64,000 nucleotides of DNA from Deltaproteobacteria bacterium HGW-Deltaproteobacteria-18 (GTDB lineage Bacteria > Desulfobacterota > Desulfovibrionia > Desulfovibrionales > Desulfomicrobiaceae). The notes under the pieces are model-generated. The model saw nothing but the letters and a program-made list of their open reading frames with translations. It did no database searches and was not told the origin of the DNA. The position numbers and the translations under genes were made by a program. Numbering within the stretch: the stretch's first letter is position 1; every line of letters starts with the position of its first letter. The stretch lies in NCBI GenBank assembly GCA_002841885.1, contig PHBE01000011.1, positions 1-64,000 on the forward strand. The letters are read 5' to 3'. Shown here in pieces: positions 29,670 through 39,152 of the stretch.

Positions 29670-30143
29670 TTGAACACTGATTGTCGAAAACAAAGCGGCG
29701 TAACCTTGGTGGAATTGCTGGTAGTAGTGGCAATTCTGAGCATCTTGGGAGTCGTTACAGGAATGTTCCTCGCCAAATATCTGCCAGAGCATCATTTGCG
29801 CTCCGCGACCAGCAGCCTTTCTCAAGACTTGAGACAGGCACAGATGGGAGCCTTGAGAGGGCTTCGCCCTTGGGCGATCGATTTCGACACGGGAACAAAT
29901 GTCTACCAGATCATTGATTCAGGCCCAGATGCAATCTTAGACAGTGGAGACGACATCGTCACCAAAACAGTCAACCTCGTATCTTATAGCGGAACCATCA
30001 GGTTTGAAGCAGGAACGGATGCACGAGCACGATTTAACGAGGATGGAATGGGAGCAGGCACTGTCCGGGTCGTGATGAGCAATATCCGGGGAACAATCAC
30101 CACTACTGAGATATTACGCACGGGAGCTATACGTGTACAATGA
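29670..30143 (+). CDS. fimT: FimT/GspH-like minor prepilin, operon 2
   Basis: A 157-residue prepilin starting with TTG (GAGG five bases upstream). The leader ends KQSG before VTLVELLVVVAILSILGVVTG, with Glu at +5. The GspH/FimT-like body follows (SATSSLSQDLRQAQMGALRG). It opens the second, AT-richer minor-pilin operon, in which FimT precedes PilW, the reverse of operon 1. It overlaps the pilW frame by 11 bases. Confidence 0.75.
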   Translation: MNTDCRKQSGVTLVELLVVVAILSILGVVTGMFLAKYLPEHHLRSATSSLSQDLRQAQMGALRGLRPWAIDFDTGTNVYQIIDSGPDAILDSGDDIVTKTVNLVSYSGTIRFEAGTDARARFNEDGMGAGTVRVVMSNIRGTITTTEILRTGAIRVQ

Positions 30144-31059
30144 TAGAGCCCATATAAAGCATATTAAAAACGCCGGATTTTCACTTGTCGAATTACTGGT
30201 CGTAATCGTCATGTTTGGAATCCTTACGACAGCTGGATATAGTCTGTTTCGGGAGCAAACAAGAATCAACCAGGCGCAACAAAACCAACTGGAAATGCAA
30301 AGCAGCGCCAGAGCTGCAATGCAAGTATTGATACAGGCTTTCAGCCATGCTGGATTTGGATGTAGTGAAAAAATTTCCGGCACAAATGAAGTGGCCGGAG
30401 AAGATAGTTTTTTGATACACAATACTGTACAAAACTTTACAGGCATAACACCGGACGGCGTGATCCTAATATACGGACTTGAGCACGTAGCAACGACAAC
30501 AGCATCTATCACAGACACAAAAGTAATTCCAATCGACAATTCAACCAATATTGGAACTACTGAATATTCGAAATACATAAGCTTTTACCCTTCACTGTCA
30601 CCAAATACATTCTACACGGTCACTGGAAAAGCATTAAACAGCGTGACTATTGACAGCAGTCTTTCTTCATTACGAACTAACGCAAAAGTTTTTCGGGTAA
30701 ACCCTGTTGAGTTTTATGTAAACGGCAATGAACTCCGACAGCGCTTTGTTGAACACCCTGCAGGACTGGAAGAAGTTTTAATCTATGACGTTCAAGATTT
30801 TCAACTCGCATACACTGAGGACGACGAAAATCTGGGCGTTTTGGCAAACTGGGAAGACGATCCTGGAAACCCCGAGAACGTCAAGGCTGTCTGGATATAC
30901 ATGATTCTGCGCACGCGCGAAATTGAACCGGGGCACCAGGAAACCCGCACCTTCCGATTACCATGGGATGCCGGACAAACCCTTGACGGGTCGACCCTGC
31001 CAGCAGGATTTCATTATCAGGACTTTCAAACACAGGTCTGGTTGCGCAATGTCAACTAA
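30133..31059 (+). CDS. pilW: PilW-like minor prepilin, operon 2
   Basis: A 308-residue prepilin, about 80 residues longer than its operon 1 counterpart. The GTG start at 30133 gives the leader MYNDRAHIKHIKNAG before FSLVELLVVIVMFGILTTAGY. The sequence QSSARAAMQVLIQAFSHAGFGC is the PilW-type post-helix region. The larger globular domain may expose different surface at the pilus tip. It overlaps both neighbours by 11 bases, so the genes are coupled. Confidence 0.78.
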   Translation: MYNDRAHIKHIKNAGFSLVELLVVIVMFGILTTAGYSLFREQTRINQAQQNQLEMQSSARAAMQVLIQAFSHAGFGCSEKISGTNEVAGEDSFLIHNTVQNFTGITPDGVILIYGLEHVATTTASITDTKVIPIDNSTNIGTTEYSKYISFYPSLSPNTFYTVTGKALNSVTIDSSLSSLRTNAKVFRVNPVEFYVNGNELRQRFVEHPAGLEEVLIYDVQDFQLAYTEDDENLGVLANWEDDPGNPENVKAVWIYMILRTREIEPGHQETRTFRLPWDAGQTLDGSTLPAGFHYQDFQTQVWLRNVN

Positions 31060-31438
31060 GAATGAACAAAAGGGATTTACACTCGTCGAACTCCTGATTG
31101 CGTCGATAATCATAGCTGTTGGAATCTTGGGATGGGCGAAGGCTCAAGACGGCAGCATCAAGGGGAGAGCCGTGAGCAACGGCATCACTACGGCATCTGA
31201 ACTTGGGATGGCAAAACTTGAACAGCTTTCACTGGAATGCCAGGACAACCCAGTAGCGGTTATTGATGCGCAAGACAACATTACATCACAAGGCGTACAG
31301 TATACACGCACATGGTCAATAAGCACCGTCGGCAATATTCTTGATGACGCTAATTTGTGGCGAATCGAAGTCACAGTTTCCTGGAACCACTATGGACCAA
31401 CAAATGTCCAGTATCAACGAATTGTCGTAGGCGGATAG
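31049..31438 (+). CDS. pilV: PilV-like minor prepilin, operon 2
   Basis: A 129-residue prepilin. ATG 31049 lies within the end of pilW and yields the short leader MSTKNEQKG before FTLVELLIASIIIAVGILGWAKAQ, the PilV pattern. The frame is open further upstream (to 30923), but that would add 42 residues that do not look like a leader. Two bases separate it from pilX. Confidence 0.78.
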   Translation: MSTKNEQKGFTLVELLIASIIIAVGILGWAKAQDGSIKGRAVSNGITTASELGMAKLEQLSLECQDNPVAVIDAQDNITSQGVQYTRTWSISTVGNILDDANLWRIEVTVSWNHYGPTNVQYQRIVVGG

Positions 31439-31440
31439 CT

Positions 31441-31998
31441 ATGCAAAAACAAAACGGAAGCGCACTTGTACTGGCAGTCATAATCATGGCACTGCTTGCT
31501 GCTGTAGTAATAGGGTTAAGCAGAAATACAGATATCGATCTGTTTGTCGGAAGAAATGTTCGGCTTATGAAACAGGCATTCCTTTGGAGCGACAGCGGCC
31601 TTGAAATTACAGAAGAAATTATTGGATTTTCGGAATACACCCGGGGAGACGATGCAAATTCAAAATTTCCTAAAACTGGGCCTCTTACATTTCCAGACGG
31701 AACCACTTTTGAAGTAGAAAACACCGGACCATCCATCTACAATGCCAACGCTTCATCAATAAATCTCTTAATAAATAGCAATATTGCATCAACAGTCACT
31801 GTAAACTACCTTGGCTCACTAACCTCAGATGGCACTTCAATTATTTTTGCGTCCGGATACGAAGGCGTAGGAAAAGGCGTCGCGGGCGGCGGAGCCATGG
31901 CACGCATTTACAGTCTTCGATCGACTGGAAATTCTGACAATGGTCAGTCGAGAAAACGGTCCGCTGAAATTTATCGATCCCTTTCATCTGGGAAATGA
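31441..31998 (+). CDS. pilX: PilX-like minor pilin, operon 2
   Basis: A 185-residue protein starting MQKQNGSALVLAVIIMALLA, the PilX form (small leader, no Glu5), followed by MKQAFLWSDSGLEITEEIIG. The body contains GPLTFPDGTTFEVENTG and a glycine stretch (GVGKGVAGGG). The ATG follows the pilV stop directly. It belongs to the tip-complex pilin set with FimT, PilW and PilV. Confidence 0.72.
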   Translation: MQKQNGSALVLAVIIMALLAAVVIGLSRNTDIDLFVGRNVRLMKQAFLWSDSGLEITEEIIGFSEYTRGDDANSKFPKTGPLTFPDGTTFEVENTGPSIYNANASSINLLINSNIASTVTVNYLGSLTSDGTSIIFASGYEGVGKGVAGGGAMARIYSLRSTGNSDNGQSRKRSAEIYRSLSSGK

Positions 31999-32006
31999 CG
32001 GAGAGT

Positions 32007-32327
32007 ATGATGAAAAAGATATTCTGGAGCATTTGCTTTGTTTTATTGCTGATGGGGACCTCCTTGGCACAAGAAGATGCAACCAACTCGACCGAAAACG
32101 TCTGCCCCGGAAACTGGGTACTTTCAAAGCCATCTGGCTGGGTAATTACAAATGAAAACGGAGTAATTCTCCCACTTTCAGGCAGCACTGTCGTACTGGG
32201 CTGCAACAGGCAACCCATCTCCCTCGATGGGGATCTCGACGGAGTTTCCGTGGATGTAGATTGCGCTCCGTCCACCGTGGCGAATGCCCTGCCGGACATC
32301 GTCACCATATCCATAGTCTGCAAATAG
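32007..32327 (+). CDS. Small secreted four-cysteine protein in pilin operon 2
   Basis: A 106-residue exported protein with a Sec signal peptide (MMKKIFWSICFVLLLMGTSLA, cleavage before QED). The mature part of about 85 residues has four cysteines (CPGNW, LGCNRQ, VDCAPS and the terminal CK), enough for two disulfide bonds. I recognise no family. It lies 8 bases after pilX and 34 bases before pilY1, a position with no counterpart in operon 1. A pilus-tip partner or PilY1 accessory is a reasonable guess from context only. ATG 32007 is chosen because GGAG lies just upstream. Confidence 0.7.
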   Translation: MMKKIFWSICFVLLLMGTSLAQEDATNSTENVCPGNWVLSKPSGWVITNENGVILPLSGSTVVLGCNRQPISLDGDLDGVSVDVDCAPSTVANALPDIVTISIVCK

Positions 32328-32361
32328 ATTCACGGACAGCTTGGCTTGAAGGAGAAACGAA

Positions 32362-35300
32362 ATGAAACATTTTTTAATCATAGTTGTCAGCATCCTTGTT
32401 CTCATTGCGATGACAACCCCGGCAACAGCAAAAAAACCTGGCCAAGTGGAAGCGTTCAGCTGTAACAACTACGCCCTTACTCCACCTTTTTTGGCTGATG
32501 CTGTTGCACCATCTACAACACTGATTGTCGATTCTTCTGGAAGCATGAACGAGCATGCATATAAAGAAGTTCGAGTAAATTGGAGAGAAGGCGGAACAGA
32601 CAGACCTGCATACACTGGATATATCCCAACAAACCCGTATTATGGCTATTTCGATTCATATTCGTACTATTCATATGATACTGTAGGAAATTTCTTTTAC
32701 ATAGACATAAACGGTAGCTGGAGCGGAAATTTTTTAAACTGGACATCGATGCACAGAACTGATGTCGTCAGAAAAGTTCTTACTGGCGGACCATATAGCC
32801 TCGACGGAAAATACTTAGTTTCCAGAACAGATGCTGGAAGTTACAGAGGAATGTACCACGTCTACGACGACACTAACACTGTCACGGACATTAATGGCGC
32901 AGCGAACAAACACCAAACGCCATATCATTACAGAATTGGTCTTGAGCAGTCATCATCTAACGACCTCCTTAAAGTCTACAAGATGGATAGAGATACAGGA
33001 TTTACTCCTGTAAGGTGGACAAAAAATCCGACCACAGCGGTTGCTTCGCGAACTCTCAAAGTCAAATCTGAAAAAAAATACGGGTTATTGGATAGATTCG
33101 GATACCGCATGCGCCTAGCATTATTCCGCTATGACGACGACGGATCAAACAACAATGGCGGCAAAATATTAAACTACATGACTTCTGATCCAACGCAAAT
33201 ATCAAACATTATAGACAACATTGACACCCTTTCGATGGATAGCTGGACACCACTCGCAGAAACTTTTTATACGGCGTGTGGATACATAATGCAAATAAAG
33301 TCGCCGTATGAAACAGACTCCTACATCACAGGAAAAACAACAGCGCCAGATCCATTCTATTTTAGCGACTTAAAGAAAAATATTCACTGCACGCAGCAAA
33401 ATATAATCTTTATTACTGACGGGGAATCTACTCAAGACCAGGACGTACCAGCAGGATTCAAAACTGCAGCTGCTGATGTAGGAAAAAACGATGGCGCTTC
33501 TTACGACAGCAGCGGCAGTGGATACCTGGACAACATTGCGTATTGGGCCCACACCACAGATCTTCGCTCTGACCTTCCGGGAGTACAAAACATTAATCTG
33601 TACACCGTATTTGCATTTGGCGCAGGCAGCCAACTACTCCAGGATGCGGCGAAATGGGGCGGATTCATCGACAAGAACAACAACAATCTGCCAGAACTTG
33701 AAGAATATGACTCCAGCCCTCAGGACGGGATCCCGGACAACTACTTTGAAGCGGCATCCGGAGAGGAACTTGAAAACGCCCTTGTAGTGGCGTTCAGCAG
33801 CATTCTGAACCGGGTTTCTTCTGGATCTGCGGCTTCGGTTGTTTCAACTTCACGAAAAGGGGAGGGACTGCTTTACCAGGCAGTTTTCTGGCCGCAACGG
33901 ACCGACACCCTTGGAAAAGAAATTTCCTGGGCAGGCGATGTTTACTCGTACTGGCTTGATGACGACGGCATCATGCATGAAGACAGCAATCTCAACTCAG
34001 CCCTTGATGATGCCGACAGTAAAATAACAATATGGTACGACAACTCCACCAGTCCCAAGCGCTCTCGCGCCTGCATTGGTGGATCAGTCGTCAACGGCAC
34101 ATGCGATAGCGGCGTTGTTCAAGAACTTACTTCGGTCAAGCACGTCTGGTCCGCGTCAAGATGGCTGAACCTAGCCTCCTTGGACCCGCTAACTCAAAGA
34201 GAAGCATACAATTCAACCAGCAATTTCGGCAATTCCAAACGTTACATTCTTACGTGGAATGATGATGGAAATGGAACCGTCGATCCGAACGAAGTTGTTG
34301 CCTTCACGCCTGACAATCTTGATCTTGCTTATTGCCCGGACGCAGTTGTGAATTGGGTTCGCGGACAAGACGCAGCAGATTTGCGCTCTAGGCAAATATA
34401 CGTAGATACAAACTACGACGGCCTTTCAGACGCTACTGTTACATGGCGACTTGGTGACATTATCAATTCATCGCCAACTGTAGTAGCTGCTCCTGCTGAA
34501 AATTATGACCTTCTTTGGGAAGATACATCTTATACTGATTTTTACAGAAAATACAGAAACCGGCGCATTATGGTCTACTTTGGGGCCAATGACGGCATGC
34601 TGCATGCTGTTAACAGCGGATTTTACAGCGCCAGCGACAGCGCATATTATAAAAATCAACTTTCAAACGGCACTTACGACAACTCTGGAGGCTTCGACCT
34701 GGGTGCCGAGATGTGGGCCTATGTTCCCTACAACCTCCATCCGCATTTACCATGCCTTACCGACAAGCAATATCAGCATCAGTATTATGTAGATCTCAAG
34801 CCAAGAGTCTTCGAGGCACAGATCTTTGGTGATGACGATGACCATCCCAATGGATGGGGAACAATTTTGGTTACAGGATTCAACTTTGGCGCTGACGGCC
34901 AACAGGATCTGGTCAAGGGCGAGGATTATTTTGGATCTTCGTTCTCTATTTTTGACATTACCAACCCAGAGAAAAAACCTGAGTTTCTTGGCGAGTTCAC
35001 CTATGATGGTGAATACACCATGGGCTATGCTTTAAACCAACCGACACTGGTGGCTGTCAAAGATGCCACTGGCAAAAAGCACTGGTACATGCTTTTTGGA
35101 ACAGGTCCTCTAACTGCGGCGGGCTCCAGCACGCAGAAAGCTCAGGTTGTCGTTGTGCCGATGGCATCACTCGTTGATCAAGCCACAAACACTGCTGATA
35201 CAGCCTTCTCACTCCGTCTGGCGAATGACAAAGACAAGCCGACAATGACGAAAATGGGCGTGCTGTCTTTATCGGATTCAAACAGCGCCATGGGCACTGG

Positions 35301-36186
35301 ATTTGTGTCAGTCGACTATGACTTCGATTTCTTCATTGACATGATGTATTACGGAACAGTCGTCACCCCAAACAGCGGAGTTATGACTGGTGGAGTGCAT
35401 CGTTTGAAAATTGAGAATGAGCCGGATCCCAGCAAATGGGAACGAAAAGAAATGACTAATACCGACAGGCCGCTTACAGGAGCTCCCAATATCGGCTTTA
35501 AAGACAAGAATGTCTGGGTGTACTTCGGCACGGGTAAATTCTGGGACGTCTCCGACAAGACAGACCTTAGAACTCAATGGATGTTTGGCATCATGGAACC
35601 AAAAAAAACCGACAGCTCGGCATATAATTTCAGTACAATACCACCCGGCAACCTTTTGGACGTCACGGACATATTGGTTAAAAATGACGGGCTAGGCACT
35701 CTTGCCTGCTCGGATGGCGGCACCGGATGTATTCCTACCGGAGTAACCACTGTTGAAGAATTGGCCGAACACATCAGGGTCACCAATAGCCTGGACGGCT
35801 GGAAGCGCGCCATGCCCAACCTTGGAGAACGTGTTGTCGGCCAGCCTACTCTTTTCGGCGGCCTCACAAACTTCACTACTTTTACGCCTTCAAACGACTA
35901 CTGCACCGCAGAGGGGTCCAGTAAACTGTACGCTTTGTATTACCTGACCGGAACAGCCTGGAAGGAAAATGTCTTTGGAGACAGTACCGGCGAATTTGTG
36001 CCGTTCATCGTCGACTTGGGACAAGGCATGGGCGTTTCCCCCAGCTTGCACCTCGGCAGCGAAGAGGGCGTCCGCGCATTTGTGCAGACAAGCACCGGAA
36101 GTATCATCGAAATTCACCAACCCAACCTGCCAATACCCAGCGTCAAATCCGGTCGCGGTGGCTGGCATACTCTGGAAGTGGATTAA
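32362..36186 (+). CDS. pilY1: PilY1-like pilus-tip adhesin, operon 2
   Basis: A 1274-residue paralogue of the operon 1 PilY1. It has a signal peptide (1-23, ending ATA), a von Willebrand A-like domain with DSSGSM near residue 53, an EF-hand-like loop DDGNGTVDPNE near 640 and the PilY1 propeller (RRIMVYFGANDGMLHAVNSG; EMWAYVPYNLHPHL). Codon and base use are clearly more AT-rich than in operon 1, especially in the first third. The two proteins share the propeller framework but differ strongly in the N-terminal half, as expected if they bind different surfaces. GAAGGAGAAACGA precedes the ATG. Confidence 0.87.
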   Translation: MKHFLIIVVSILVLIAMTTPATAKKPGQVEAFSCNNYALTPPFLADAVAPSTTLIVDSSGSMNEHAYKEVRVNWREGGTDRPAYTGYIPTNPYYGYFDSYSYYSYDTVGNFFYIDINGSWSGNFLNWTSMHRTDVVRKVLTGGPYSLDGKYLVSRTDAGSYRGMYHVYDDTNTVTDINGAANKHQTPYHYRIGLEQSSSNDLLKVYKMDRDTGFTPVRWTKNPTTAVASRTLKVKSEKKYGLLDRFGYRMRLALFRYDDDGSNNNGGKILNYMTSDPTQISNIIDNIDTLSMDSWTPLAETFYTACGYIMQIKSPYETDSYITGKTTAPDPFYFSDLKKNIHCTQQNIIFITDGESTQDQDVPAGFKTAAADVGKNDGASYDSSGSGYLDNIAYWAHTTDLRSDLPGVQNINLYTVFAFGAGSQLLQDAAKWGGFIDKNNNNLPELEEYDSSPQDGIPDNYFEAASGEELENALVVAFSSILNRVSSGSAASVVSTSRKGEGLLYQAVFWPQRTDTLGKEISWAGDVYSYWLDDDGIMHEDSNLNSALDDADSKITIWYDNSTSPKRSRACIGGSVVNGTCDSGVVQELTSVKHVWSASRWLNLASLDPLTQREAYNSTSNFGNSKRYILTWNDDGNGTVDPNEVVAFTPDNLDLAYCPDAVVNWVRGQDAADLRSRQIYVDTNYDGLSDATVTWRLGDIINSSPTVVAAPAENYDLLWEDTSYTDFYRKYRNRRIMVYFGANDGMLHAVNSGFYSASDSAYYKNQLSNGTYDNSGGFDLGAEMWAYVPYNLHPHLPCLTDKQYQHQYYVDLKPRVFEAQIFGDDDDHPNGWGTILVTGFNFGADGQQDLVKGEDYFGSSFSIFDITNPEKKPEFLGEFTYDGEYTMGYALNQPTLVAVKDATGKKHWYMLFGTGPLTAAGSSTQKAQVVVVPMASLVDQATNTADTAFSLRLANDKDKPTMTKMGVLSLSDSNSAMGTGFVSVDYDFDFFIDMMYYGTVVTPNSGVMTGGVHRLKIENEPDPSKWERKEMTNTDRPLTGAPNIGFKDKNVWVYFGTGKFWDVSDKTDLRTQWMFGIMEPKKTDSSAYNFSTIPPGNLLDVTDILVKNDGLGTLACSDGGTGCIPTGVTTVEELAEHIRVTNSLDGWKRAMPNLGERVVGQPTLFGGLTNFTTFTPSNDYCTAEGSSKLYALYYLTGTAWKENVFGDSTGEFVPFIVDLGQGMGVSPSLHLGSEEGVRAFVQTSTGSIIEIHQPNLPIPSVKSGRGGWHTLEVD

Positions 36187-36202
36187 CTCACAGCAATCCT
36201 GC

Positions 36203-36245
36203 AAAAAGAGAGGCCGGTATCGTCACGATGCCGGCCTCTCTTTTT
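36203..36245 (+). terminator. Terminator of pilin operon 2
   Basis: A strong stem, GAGAGGCCGG / CCGGCCTCTC, with a 13-base loop is followed by TTTTT; an A run on the other side makes it bidirectional. Confidence 0.9.
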
Positions 36246-36300
36246 GCCGACTAGACGCAACCATTTGACTTTAAATCGCCCCCTCCTTATCAACCCATCC

Positions 36301-36753
36301 ATGCCGCCTCGCTTCCTGGATCGTTTCACCCCCCGCGCCTACCCACGCACTCGCCTCCTGACTGCGGCCATAGTCTGGTCCACGGTTGGTTTTTTTCTCG
36401 CGATCAAAGGGGTTTATCTTTCTTGGGAAGAATCCTTGGCCATCGTCGCACCCGTGATCTTGACCGGATTGATGCTCGGATTGGCGAAGGGCAGATTCAT
36501 TCTGGACAGGATCGCAGGCAAGATCATTCTTCACATTGGAGCCAAGCCATCTCGGGCCTGTCTGGGCGGGCTTTTTTCCGTGCGTAACTGGCTGCTCATC
36601 GCGGTAATGATCATATTCGGACGCATCCTGAGCGTGCTTCCGATTGAAGCGGGCATAAAGACCGGGCTCTACGTCATGGTCGGCAGCGGCCTGGCCTACT
36701 CCAGCAGGTTGCTCTGGCGTGCCTGGAAAGCCTCACCCGCAGAGGCTCCTTAG
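36301..36753 (+). CDS. Small integral membrane protein, unknown
   Basis: A 150-residue protein with about four hydrophobic segments (LLTAAIVWSTVGFFLAIKGV, SLAIVAPVILTGLMLGLAKG, NWLLIAVMIIFGRILSVLP, GLYVMVGSGLAYSSRL). I do not recognise its function. ATG 36301 was chosen because the preceding 19 codons of the open frame run into the terminator of the pilin operon. The 3' end overlaps the convergent PHP phosphatase gene by 21 bases. Confidence 0.65.
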   Translation: MPPRFLDRFTPRAYPRTRLLTAAIVWSTVGFFLAIKGVYLSWEESLAIVAPVILTGLMLGLAKGRFILDRIAGKIILHIGAKPSRACLGGLFSVRNWLLIAVMIIFGRILSVLPIEAGIKTGLYVMVGSGLAYSSRLLWRAWKASPAEAP

Positions 36754-37587
36754 GATCCGAGCTCCCGACATTTCCAGCCTTCTCATCTTTCGCTCCGAAA
36801 GCAATTCCTCTACCTGCTCAAAACCATAGCCCACATCCGCCATCCCATGTGCGTCATCGCCGTAGGCAACGCCAATCCCAAGCTTCGCCGCAGCGTCCAT
36901 TATCAGGGCGCAAACGTATGGTTCGGACTGACCCTTCAGCAAGGCCCGCGCATTGATATCAAGAATGTCGCCGGAGGCTCGAATCCATTCCAGATTGCGC
37001 ATGATCCGTGTCCAGACCTCCGGCTCCGCAATGGTTCGCAAATAGTCCGGGTCGTGGAGCCGTATGAGATCGAAGTGCCCCACAACCTCCGGCTTGATCC
37101 CCCGCAACATTTCAAATTGCTCGTCAAAATAGGCCGCATACATCCGGCTGACTCCGCCACACAGCGCGGCAACCTTGCCGTAGGACTCCCGGGAGAAATC
37201 AAAACAAACACCCTGAACGTGATGGATTGAGCCCACCACGTAATCAAGCGCATGGTACTGGCGCAGTTCCTTCACCCACTCTGCGCAACCTGGGTACCAC
37301 TCACTCTCCATACCCACCAGAATGCGCATCCGATCCTTGTACTCGCGGACAAGGCCCCTGGCCTCGGCCACGTAAAGGGCAAATCGTGCCTCCATCCAGC
37401 CCGTTGTCCGGCCCAATTCGATTTCATCGGGATACAGCCCGGAGTCGCCAAAAGGTGGCATGTGCTCGGTCAGGCCGATGCATTCAAATCCGGCTTCATG
37501 GTAGGCCGCCACGATATCCGACAGTGCATCGCGGGCGTGATCGCAGTATTGTCCGCTGTGACCACCGTGCAGACTGATCTTTCTCAC
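36733..37587 (-). CDS. PHP-domain phosphoesterase, probable histidinol-phosphatase
   Basis: A 284-residue PHP-superfamily protein. Metal-binding motifs are visible: SLHGGHSGQYCDHA at the N terminus, GLTEHMPPF, VGMESEWYP, VGSIHHVQG, VGHFDLIRLH and a C-terminal GDDAHG. These follow the HisK/HisJ-type histidinol-phosphatases (eighth step of histidine synthesis), but related PHP phosphatases have other substrates and no his genes are nearby. The start is GTG 37587, four bases overlapping the pepP stop (GTGA), with GGGGGAGG upstream. Confidence 0.78.
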   Translation of the reverse strand: MRKISLHGGHSGQYCDHARDALSDIVAAYHEAGFECIGLTEHMPPFGDSGLYPDEIELGRTTGWMEARFALYVAEARGLVREYKDRMRILVGMESEWYPGCAEWVKELRQYHALDYVVGSIHHVQGVCFDFSRESYGKVAALCGGVSRMYAAYFDEQFEMLRGIKPEVVGHFDLIRLHDPDYLRTIAEPEVWTRIMRNLEWIRASGDILDINARALLKGQSEPYVCALIMDAAAKLGIGVAYGDDAHGMADVGYGFEQVEELLSERKMRRLEMSGARILRSLCG

Positions 37588-38978
37588 GACGCCTCCCCCA
37601 TTCGCTTGCAAATATCGTCCACTCTTTTGGGAATGTCCTTACTCAAGACATCTCTGCCATCTTCGGTTACGAGCACGTCATCCTCTATGCGAATGCCGCC
37701 AAAATCCAGATAGGCATCCAGCGCTCCGTAATTGATGAACTCTTCAAGCCGCCGCTCTTCCCGCCACTGCCGGATAAGGGCAGGAATGAAATAGATGCCT
37801 GGTTCCACGGTCATGACAAAGCCGGGCCGGAGTCTGCGGGCCATGCGCAAGCCTGAAAGACCGAACTGGGCGGCGCGCTTGAACTCATGGTCATAGCCCA
37901 CGGAATCCTCACCCAGGGCCTCCATGTCATGAACGTCAAGCCCAAGCATGTGCCCAAGCCCATGCGGAAAAAAGAGCGCGTGCGCGCCCTGGGCCACGGC
38001 ATCAAGCGGATCGCCACGCATGAGCCCAAGACTCGTGAGTCCGCTCGCCACAGCCTTGGCGGCGGAGAAGTGACAGTCCACAAAAGGCACACCCGGAGCC
38101 ATGCACGCAGTCCCTGCGGCTAATGCATCGAGCACGATTTCATAAATCTCCTTCTGCCGCGCCGAAAATTCTCCGCCCACGGGTAATGTGCGGGTAATGT
38201 CCGATACGTAGCCAAGTGGGGAGCACACGCCGGAATCGACCAACAGCAGATCGCCGTCGCACAGGATCTGGTCGCGGGTGTGATTGTGCAGCACCTCCCC
38301 GCGCCGGGACAGAATCATGGGGAAAGCTTCCCTGCTGCCACGCGCAAGAATCAACCCCTGCAGGCGGCCATAAAGCTCAATCTCCGCCGCGCCAGGCGCA
38401 CAGGCAGCCATAAGCTCGGCGTACATCTCTGCGGAAAGGGCGATGGCGCGGCGGATTTCGTCCACCTCCTCACCACTCTTGACGCTGCGAAGCGCCACCA
38501 CGGCGTGGATAAGCGCTTGCGAAGCCCCAGCCTCGACATTTTCCGGCACTGCACCCAACAATCGGCACAGGCGCAACACTCCGTCTCCCTGATAGGGCGG
38601 CAGGTAGTGTACTTCCCGGCCCTGCTTTTGCGCTTCATGACAGGCGGCCGCCAACTCCGGCATGGTACCAACGCCCGCAATCCCCGCGCTGGCAGCCAGT
38701 TCCTGAAGCGACTGCGCCGCACCGCTCCAGATGGTATGGTCCAGCCCCAGGCTTGGGCCATAAAGCATTTCCTGCCCGCTCTCACAGTCGAGCCACAGGC
38801 AATGCGCGGGTTCGTTCAATCCTGCGAAATAAAGGAAGGAGCCATCCTGACGAAAAGGAAACGTGTTGGCGTGATAGTTCATGCCCACAAGATCGTTGCC
38901 CGGCAAAACGATGCAGCCGGTCTTGACCGACCGCATCAGCGCCCGTCGACGGGCTGCATACTGGCTTGCTTCAAACAT
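37584..38978 (-). CDS. pepP: Xaa-Pro aminopeptidase (aminopeptidase P)
   Basis: A 464-residue M24 metallopeptidase. It has an N-terminal non-catalytic domain (1-165) and a pita-bread catalytic domain with all five metal ligands in expected settings: LLVDSGV, SDITRT, FPHGLGHMLG, TVEPGIYF and GIRIEDD. It removes N-terminal residues ahead of proline in cytoplasmic peptides. It is translationally coupled to the PHP phosphatase downstream. Confidence 0.9.
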   Translation of the reverse strand: MFEASQYAARRRALMRSVKTGCIVLPGNDLVGMNYHANTFPFRQDGSFLYFAGLNEPAHCLWLDCESGQEMLYGPSLGLDHTIWSGAAQSLQELAASAGIAGVGTMPELAAACHEAQKQGREVHYLPPYQGDGVLRLCRLLGAVPENVEAGASQALIHAVVALRSVKSGEEVDEIRRAIALSAEMYAELMAACAPGAAEIELYGRLQGLILARGSREAFPMILSRRGEVLHNHTRDQILCDGDLLLVDSGVCSPLGYVSDITRTLPVGGEFSARQKEIYEIVLDALAAGTACMAPGVPFVDCHFSAAKAVASGLTSLGLMRGDPLDAVAQGAHALFFPHGLGHMLGLDVHDMEALGEDSVGYDHEFKRAAQFGLSGLRMARRLRPGFVMTVEPGIYFIPALIRQWREERRLEEFINYGALDAYLDFGGIRIEDDVLVTEDGRDVLSKDIPKRVDDICKRMGEAS

Positions 38979-39000
38979 CTAAACCTCTGGTCGTGCCTAG

Positions 39001-39152
39001 CTGGCTGTTGAAAAATTGCAAATCCCCGATCTGTTCAAAAAACGGTGCGCTGCGAGAAACAAAAAAAATCCAGGCCCAACGCGTATTTTACATACGCAAG
39101 GATCTGGATTTACTGCAGTGACGAAGCAGATCGCCATTATTCAGCAACCTGC
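39001..39152. repeat. Long imperfect palindrome, MITE-like
   Basis: The interval between pepP and the GGDEF gene is a large imperfect palindrome. The left end reads GGCTGTTGAAAAATTGC and the right end, on the other strand, GGTTGCTGAATAATGGC. The centre is AAATCCAG...CGTAT TTTACATACG...CTGGATTT. It has no reading frame. Symmetry and length suggest a small non-autonomous element or a strong RNA fold, which may also end transcription from either side. Confidence 0.6.
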
